Shown one piece after another: positions 6,838 to 10,716 of a DNA stretch of 10,716 nt. The stretch spans positions 1 to 10,716 of the forward strand of contig PKZN01000160.1 in assembly GCA_003133075.1 (NCBI GenBank). Direction: 5' to 3'. A model generated the notes under the pieces. That model was not told where the DNA came from. It worked only from the letters and a program-made list of their open reading frames with translations, and did not search any database. The stretch comes from Acidimicrobiaceae bacterium. GTDB lineage: Bacteria; Actinomycetota; Acidimicrobiia; Acidimicrobiales; RAAP-2. How positions within the stretch are numbered: position 1 is the first letter of the stretch; the number at the start of each line of letters is the position of its first letter. The translations under genes were made by a program, and so were the position numbers.

Positions 6838-6866
6838 GCGGCGAGGGTCCCCGAGGACTTCGCCGC
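6838..6866 (+). terminator. GC-rich stem-loop, possible spc operon terminator
   Basis: GCGGCGA (6838-6844) pairs with TCGCCGC (6860-6866). Inside it, GTCC (6847-6850) pairs with GGAC (6855-6858) around a CCGA tetraloop. The result is two stacked helices of 7 and 4 bp with a small 2x1 internal loop. No T-run follows, so it is not a textbook intrinsic terminator. High-GC actinobacteria often lack the T-tract, so it may still end or stabilise the ribosomal transcript. It could also act in the leader region of the downstream gene. Confidence 0.45.
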
Positions 6867-6897
6867 CGCGTGACCCACGTCGTCGTCCGTGGCCTCG

Positions 6898-6903
6898 TAC
6901 TAT
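6898..6903 (+). promoter_or_regulatory. Possible -10 element (TACTAT) for the serine hydrolase gene
   Basis: TACTAT fits the sigma-A type -10 consensus at four of six positions and stands out in GC-rich surroundings. It would place transcription start near 6909-6911, giving a very short leader of about 15 nt that contains the ribosome binding site. No good -35 hexamer is present at 16-18 nt spacing, so this is a weak prediction. Confidence 0.3.
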
Positions 6904-6910
6904 CGCTGAG

Positions 6911-6919
6911 GGGAAGGGG
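6911..6919 (+). promoter_or_regulatory. Purine-rich ribosome binding site deciding the hydrolase start
   Basis: GGGAAGGGG lies 5 nt before GTG 6925 and directly overlaps the alternative GTG at 6919. A start at 6919 would leave almost no spacing, so the site favours 6925. Confidence 0.55.
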
Positions 6920-6924
6920 TGAAC

Positions 6925-7797
6925 GTGCGAACGCGAGCGATTCTCGGCGTCGTGGTGCCCGCCGCGTTGTTCGTGGCGCTCTTCGCTTCGACGTCGAACC
7001 CCGCGGGGTCGACCGGGGGCGCGCCGGTGAGCACGGTGCCGACCTCGAGCAGCACGACGACCACGACGACGCAGCCGGGACGAGATGAGGCCAATCCCTT
7101 CACGTCGCCCGCGATGGCCGCCTACCTCGCCCACCGCACCAACGACGTCACGGCCGCGGTCTACGACGTGACGTCGGGCATCACCTACACGTACCGCAAC
7201 GGCATTCGCGAGCGCACCGCCTCGATCGTCAAGATCGACATCCTCGCCGATCTCCTCTATGAGTCCCAGCGCTCGCACGTGGCACTGACCCCGCGACAGT
7301 TAGTCCTCGCGAGCCAGATGGTCGAGGACTCGGATAACGGTGCCACCGATCGTCTCTGGTCCGAGATCGGCGGGTACGACGCGATCAACGAGTTCAACGA
7401 ACTGGTGGGGTTCAAAAAGACGATTCCGAGCTACTCCTGGGGCGATATCGACACGACCCCCCTCGACCAACTGCAACTCTTAAAGGTGATCGTCCTGCCC
7501 AACTCGATACTCGACGCGGCGTCGCGCGCTTACGAGATGAGTCTGATGGAACACACCATCTCGAGCGAGCGTTTCGGTCTCGGCTGGGGATCACCGGCGA
7601 AGGCGCTCGTGGGTGTGAAGGACGGCTACTACCTGGAGACCACGACGGGCTGGCAGCTCAACACGACGGGCTTCGTTCACTACCAGGGCCGCTTCTATCT
7701 GGCCACCATCATGTCCGCGGACAACCCCGAGGAGAACTACGGCATCTCCACCGTGACCCAGTGCGCGGATTTCATCTGGAAGTTCCTACGGCCCTAA
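6925..7797 (+). CDS. Membrane-anchored or secreted serine hydrolase, class A beta-lactamase-like fold
   Basis: The protein has 290 aa. An N-terminal hydrophobic segment (residues 5-22, AILGVVVPAALFVALFA) is an uncleaved anchor or signal peptide with no lipobox Cys. A Ser/Thr-rich linker (about 28-52) leads to an extracytoplasmic domain. Active-site motifs of the penicillin-recognising family are present: Ser100-Ile-Val-Lys103 (SxxK), Ser136-Asp137-Asn138 (SDN), DTTP at 176-179, and Lys232-Asp233-Gly234 in place of KTG. The omega-loop segment before DTTP is about nine residues shorter than in TEM-like enzymes, and I see no equivalent of the deacylating Glu166. It may be a peptidase or esterase acting on cell-wall peptides, or an acyl-enzyme trap; the substrate is unknown. 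I chose GTG 6925 because AGGGG at 6915-6919 is then 5 nt away; GTG 6919 would add two residues but overlaps that site. Confidence 0.8.
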   Translation: MRTRAILGVVVPAALFVALFASTSNPAGSTGGAPVSTVPTSSSTTTTTTQPGRDEANPFTSPAMAAYLAHRTNDVTAAVYDVTSGITYTYRNGIRERTASIVKIDILADLLYESQRSHVALTPRQLVLASQMVEDSDNGATDRLWSEIGGYDAINEFNELVGFKKTIPSYSWGDIDTTPLDQLQLLKVIVLPNSILDAASRAYEMSLMEHTISSERFGLGWGSPAKALVGVKDGYYLETTTGWQLNTTGFVHYQGRFYLATIMSADNPEENYGISTVTQCADFIWKFLRP

Positions 7798-7866
7798 TCG
7801 GCGTGGGGAGTGGGCTCGAGTCGCGGCACTTAATGAACGAACGAACGCCGTGGTGCTTGCGCTCCC
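7798..7866. other. Short convergent intergenic region
   Basis: Sixty-nine nucleotides separate the stop codons of the + strand serine hydrolase and the - strand methyltransferase. A triple AACG tetramer occurs in the middle (around 7835-7847). I could not find a convincing bidirectional terminator: candidate inverted repeats such as GGGAG/CTCCC are some 50 nt apart. Confidence 0.6.
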
Positions 7867-9144
7867 TTAAGCGCGCGCCGTCATCGTTCCGAGCGGACCT
7901 CGCCAAGAATCGCGCGCGAACACCATTTGCACGTCACTGATGTGTCGCTCGAGAAAAGCCCCTTCGCAGTAACTGAGGTACATGTCCCAGAGCCGGTGAA
8001 AGCGTTCACCGAGGTTGAGTTGTTCGACGGCCTCCGCGTGCACCACGAGGTTCTCACGCCACCTCGAGAGGGTCTCGGCGTAGTGGCGACCAATGTCTTC
8101 GACGTCGACCACCCGGAGATCGGTCTTCGCGGTCGTCGAGTCGATCATGGCCTCCAGGGAGGGGAGAAAACCGCCCGGGAAGATCTGGTGCTTGATGAAG
8201 TCCTCGCGACGCTTCGCGCGCTCGTAGCTACGGTCGTCGATGACGATCGCCTGGAGGCCCATCACGCCTTCGGGTCGCAGCAACGACGCGCACGTCGAGA
8301 AGAACGTGTCGAGTTGTCGCCAGCCCACCGCCTCGATCATCTCAACGGACACCAACTTGTCGTAGACCCCGGTGAGGTCGCGGTAGTCCTGATTGAGAAC
8401 GACGACGCGGTCCGCGAGACCGGCCTCGGCGACTCGTCGTGTCGCGTAGTCGTACTGCGCGTCGGAGATCGTGGTCGTCGTCACCCGACACCCGTACTTG
8501 GAGGCGGCGTGAATCGCGAGGCCGCCCCAGCCGGTGCCGATCTCCAGGACGTGATCGTCCGGACCGAGGTCGAGTTTGCGACAGATGCGGTCGAGTTTCG
8601 CGCGCGACGCGTCGGCGAGTGCAACCGACGGGTCGTCGAAGAAGGCGCAGGAGTAGGACATCGTCTCGTCCAACATGAGTTCGAAGAAGTCGTTGCTGAG
8701 GTCGTAGTGTGCTCGGATGTTCTCGCGGTCCTTGACCTTGTCGATCCCCGAGAGTGCGCGAAGCGGCGCCAACAGAGGGGCCGTCGTGCGCGCCCACCGG
8801 TCCAGGTGCCCACTAATCCAGGACATGTTGTGCACCACCACCCGCACCAGGTTGGTGAGGTCGTCGCAGTCCCACCATCCTTCGACGTAGGTCTCGCCGA
8901 AGCCCGACGACCCTGATCGCAGCAGGGAGGAGTAGACCCGAGGGTCGTTGATCCGAACGTGGATCTCGGGCAGTCCGGCGCCGTAGCGACGCGTCCCGTG
9001 GTCGTCGGTGATCACGAGCGTGCCGTCACGCAAGCGCCCGAGCAGGCGCGTCAGGACCAGACGAGAGAACCGCGCATCGCCGTGCGCCGTCGCCGGGAGG
9101 GTCGCCGGGTTCGCGGGCCCGTGGGGGACGATCGACTCAGTCAT
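7867..9144 (-). CDS. cfa: Cyclopropane-fatty-acyl-phospholipid synthase family methyltransferase
   Basis: The protein has 425 aa and belongs to the SAM-dependent CFA synthase family (COG2230), which adds a methylene or methyl group to double bonds of membrane phospholipid acyl chains. An N-terminal lipid-binding domain covers about residues 25-130. The methyltransferase domain follows: HYDLSNDFFELMLDETMSYS (146-165), then Cys166, and SAM motif I VLEIGTGWGG (199-208; family usually GCGWGG). SVEMIEAVG (266-274) holds Glu271, matching E. coli Glu239. IFPGGFLPS is at 321-329 and Tyr355 matches Tyr317. Gln298 replaces the bicarbonate ligand His266. The ATG at 9144 overlaps the DUF1365 stop by 8 nt; a longer reading from 9189 would overlap far more. 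It is the last gene of a three-gene cassette. Product could be cyclopropane, 10-methyl(ene) or another branched acyl chain. Confidence 0.9.
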   Translation of the reverse strand: MTESIVPHGPANPATLPATAHGDARFSRLVLTRLLGRLRDGTLVITDDHGTRRYGAGLPEIHVRINDPRVYSSLLRSGSSGFGETYVEGWWDCDDLTNLVRVVVHNMSWISGHLDRWARTTAPLLAPLRALSGIDKVKDRENIRAHYDLSNDFFELMLDETMSYSCAFFDDPSVALADASRAKLDRICRKLDLGPDDHVLEIGTGWGGLAIHAASKYGCRVTTTTISDAQYDYATRRVAEAGLADRVVVLNQDYRDLTGVYDKLVSVEMIEAVGWRQLDTFFSTCASLLRPEGVMGLQAIVIDDRSYERAKRREDFIKHQIFPGGFLPSLEAMIDSTTAKTDLRVVDVEDIGRHYAETLSRWRENLVVHAEAVEQLNLGERFHRLWDMYLSYCEGAFLERHISDVQMVFARDSWRGPLGTMTARA

Positions 9145-9928
9145 GGTTCGGTAGTGACGCGGCGTCGACGAGCTCGCGGCCGGCGTCACTCCTCCGGCGT
9201 GGGTGGAACGTCGCCCTCTTTCGAAAGAGACGCCAGGCCTGGCGATAGATGTCGGCCGAGACGCTGTAGGTCTGGAGCGCTCCGCGCCACACCATGCGTG
9301 AGAGTTCCGCGCGCGAGGGCTCTCGCCGACGAAGGGCGAGCACCGCGTCGAAGAGCCGCTCCTCGCCTTGGCGATTCCCCAGGTGCACCGAGAGGCGCTC
9401 GCCGGGCGTCGACCAGTTCATCACGTAGTCGTGATCCATTCCCATGAAGGGGGAGACGTGCATCTCCTTGGCGAAGCGGTGCGTACCCTCGCGGCCGTCG
9501 ACCACGTAGACGTGGCGTTCGTGCCAGGGTGTGCTCGTCACCTCGAGCACGACGGCGTCGACGGTCGATCCGTCCTCGTCGAAGCAGTAGTAGAGCGTGA
9601 TGGGATTAAAGAGCCAACCCCAGGTACGAAGTTGGCCGAGCATCGCGACCGCGCCGGTGGGCCGTCGGCCCAAGTGTTGGGCCGCGACGTCGCGTACGGC
9701 GTCCGCCAGGGGGACCGCGGGATCACCGAGGTAGTCGTCACGACGGAACCGTATCGGACTCGGGTGATGCTGTGACCAGAGTGGGTGTTGGGCGAAGAAC
9801 TCGTCGAGCTCGTCGAGGTAGAGGAAGGCCATCGTGAGGGGGTGCTCGAAGGCGTGATCGACGTTCGCCGTGGCCGCGGTGGGACGGCGCCGGTGCGTCA
9901 CGACGCCTTCGTAGATGGCGCTCCTCAC
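9137..9928 (-). CDS. DUF1365 family protein (COG3496)
   Basis: The protein has 263 aa with the three recognisable blocks of the DUF1365 family: LRTWGWLFNPITLYYCFD (100-117), EVTSTPWHERHVYVV (129-143) and KEMHVSPFMGMDHDY (154-168). The biochemical role of the family is not settled. It is found almost always beside CFA-type methyltransferases and FAD-dependent amine-oxidase-like proteins, so a part in the same fatty-acid modification is the best inference. There is no clear signal peptide or transmembrane segment, and the C-terminal region (about 205-250) is rich in Arg. The start is GTG 9926-9928, overlapping the stop of the upstream gene in GTGA. The end overlaps the methyltransferase start by 8 nt, so all three are likely translated together. 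Confidence 0.9.
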   Translation of the reverse strand: MRSAIYEGVVTHRRRPTAATANVDHAFEHPLTMAFLYLDELDEFFAQHPLWSQHHPSPIRFRRDDYLGDPAVPLADAVRDVAAQHLGRRPTGAVAMLGQLRTWGWLFNPITLYYCFDEDGSTVDAVVLEVTSTPWHERHVYVVDGREGTHRFAKEMHVSPFMGMDHDYVMNWSTPGERLSVHLGNRQGEERLFDAVLALRRREPSRAELSRMVWRGALQTYSVSADIYRQAWRLFRKRATFHPRRRSDAGRELVDAASLPNHD

Positions 9929-10716
9929 AACTGTTCCTTCACCGACGACGCCCCGAGTCGCCGCACGACGTCCACGGCACTGCGGGCGCCGTCTTCGTGG
10001 AAGCCGTAACCCCAGTAGGCGCCCGCGAAGGAGACGCCGTTGCGCCCATCGATCTCGCCGTGACGGCGTTGTGCCTTCATCGTGGCGACATTGTAAACCG
10101 GGTGTTCGTAGGTCATCGTCTCGAGCACGTGCTCCGGTCGCACGGCGTCGAAGCCGTTCAGGGTGAGACAGATCGGCCCCGTTGACGCGATGCCCTGGAG
10201 GCGCGAGAGGTCGTAGGTGAGCGTCGGGGGCTGACCACTCGGACCTTGACGCCAGTTCCAGCTCGCTCGAGCACGCGCGCGAGTTGGCAGCAGTGCTTCG
10301 TCGGTGTGCACGGTCGCGGTATTCGAGCGGTACTTGATGGCGCCCAGGATCTCGCGCTCGTCGTCGGTTGGTTCGTCGAGCAACGCGAGCGCCTGGTCCG
10401 AGTGCGTCGCGATGACCACGTGGTCAAAGGACTCGAGGGCGCCTCGCGACGTGGTCAGTTCCACGCCCCGTGACGTGCGCATCACGCGAGACACGGAGGT
10501 GGCGAGGCGAACGCGCTCGCCGAGGGGCTCGAGGATGGCTCGCACGTAGGTCTGCGAGCCGCCGAGGACCGTTCGCCACTCGGGGCGATCCCCGAGGCCG
10601 AGCAGACCGTGGTTGTAAAAGAACCTCGCAAAGGCGACCGCGGGGAACTCGGTGAATACGTCGGGGTCCGCGGACCAGATCGCCGAACCCATGGGAATCA
10701 AGTACCAGTCGTGGAA
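9925..10716 (-). CDS. FAD-dependent amine-oxidase-like protein, C-terminal part (partial)
   Basis: The reading frame is open to the window edge, so this is the last 263 codons of a longer gene. The N-terminal Rossmann GxGxxG dinucleotide-binding segment is not visible. Seen in order from the edge are FHDWYLIPMGSAIWSADP, a GGSQTYVRAILEPL helix after the substrate-domain residues, a VVIATHSDQALALL strand typical of the second FAD-domain half, WNWR, and the C-terminal FAD-binding motif SFAGAYWGYGFHEDGARSAV. These match the COG2907 predicted NAD/FAD-binding oxidoreductases of the amine oxidase superfamily. It is the first visible gene of the cassette with DUF1365 and the CFA-type enzyme, and its stop overlaps the DUF1365 start by 4 nt. 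Likely role: redox step on an unsaturated or methylated acyl chain; the substrate is not shown by sequence. Confidence 0.88.
   Translation of the reverse strand, partial: FHDWYLIPMGSAIWSADPDVFTEFPAVAFARFFYNHGLLGLGDRPEWRTVLGGSQTYVRAILEPLGERVRLATSVSRVMRTSRGVELTTSRGALESFDHVVIATHSDQALALLDEPTDDEREILGAIKYRSNTATVHTDEALLPTRARARASWNWRQGPSGQPPTLTYDLSRLQGIASTGPICLTLNGFDAVRPEHVLETMTYEHPVYNVATMKAQRRHGEIDGRNGVSFAGAYWGYGFHEDGARSAVDVVRRLGASSVKEQL

Larger units (their letters stand above)
6772..6924. other. Intergenic region after map
   Basis: About 150 nt separate map from the serine hydrolase gene. I find no open reading frame resembling infA or rpmJ here. The region holds a weak 5-bp hairpin with one G-U pair at 6782-6796, a short inverted repeat TCGAG/CTCGA at 6811-6827, the strong hairpin at 6838-6866 (listed separately) and a possible -10 element at 6898-6903. 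It probably contains both the end of the ribosomal transcript and the promoter of the next gene. Confidence 0.6.

Noticed and set aside
7835..7847. Tandem AACG tetramers in the convergent gap
   Set aside because: Three short units only, with no flanking structure; too short to call a functional repeat.
7927..8916. A 329-codon open frame on the + strand opposite the CFA-type methyltransferase
   Set aside because: It mirrors the high-GC codon pattern of the real gene on the other strand, has no recognisable domain, and is rich in Val/Glu/Arg as antisense frames usually are. The minus-strand protein has clear family motifs along its whole length.
9145..9189. Upstream ATG extension of the CFA-type methyltransferase
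   Set aside because: It would add 15 residues of no family similarity and extend the overlap with DUF1365 to about 50 nt; ATG 9144 gives a typical short overlap.
1..10716. CRISPR arrays, insertion sequences, tRNA genes or phage genes
   Set aside because: No spaced direct repeats, transposase motifs, terminal inverted repeats or tRNA-like cloverleaf sequences were seen on either strand.

Overview
This is a high-GC bacterial chromosome segment. Gene order and protein sequence point to an actinobacterium. A member of the Acidimicrobiia or a related deep lineage is my best guess, but that is inference: no rRNA or other lineage marker is present. Supporting signs are the zinc-type S14 in the spc operon, GTG starts, near-continuous stop/start overlaps, and a downstream FAD-oxidase/DUF1365/CFA cassette of a kind known in mycobacteria.

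Positions 1-6771 (+ strand) hold the spc ribosomal-protein operon in canonical order: rpsQ (3' end only), rplN, rplX, rplE, rpsZ (zinc S14), rpsH, rplF, rplR, rpsE, rpmD, rplO, secY, adk, map. Thirteen successive junctions are overlaps or gaps of at most 24 nt, so this reads as one translationally coupled transcript whose promoter lies upstream of the window. It makes large- and small-subunit proteins, the core of the Sec translocon, adenylate kinase and methionine aminopeptidase. The usual actinobacterial continuation (infA, rpmJ, rpsM and so on) does not follow map. Instead there is a gap of about 150 nt with a strong GC-rich hairpin (6838-6866) and a possible promoter.

Positions 6925-7797 (+ strand) encode a membrane-anchored or secreted serine hydrolase of the class A beta-lactamase/penicillin-binding fold. 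It keeps the SxxK and SDN motifs and has KDG in place of KTG, but its omega loop is short and has no visible equivalent of Glu166. It may therefore not be a working beta-lactamase.

Positions 7867-10716 (- strand, convergent with the hydrolase) hold a compact three-gene lipid-modification cassette. In transcription order these are an FAD-dependent amine-oxidase-like protein (5' end cut off by the window edge), a DUF1365 protein, and a cyclopropane-fatty-acid-synthase-family methyltransferase. The genes overlap by 4 and 8 nt. The same three families form a conserved cluster in other bacteria, for example the Rv0449c-Rv0448c-Rv0447c region of Mycobacterium tuberculosis. The methyltransferase has Gln where E. 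coli Cfa has a bicarbonate-binding His, so its exact product is open.

I saw no tRNA, rRNA, CRISPR array, insertion sequence or phage gene. Most of the window is ordinary housekeeping. The points worth a second look are the lipid cassette with its active-site change, the unusual serine hydrolase, the end of the spc operon at map, and a few metal-site variants in ribosomal proteins.
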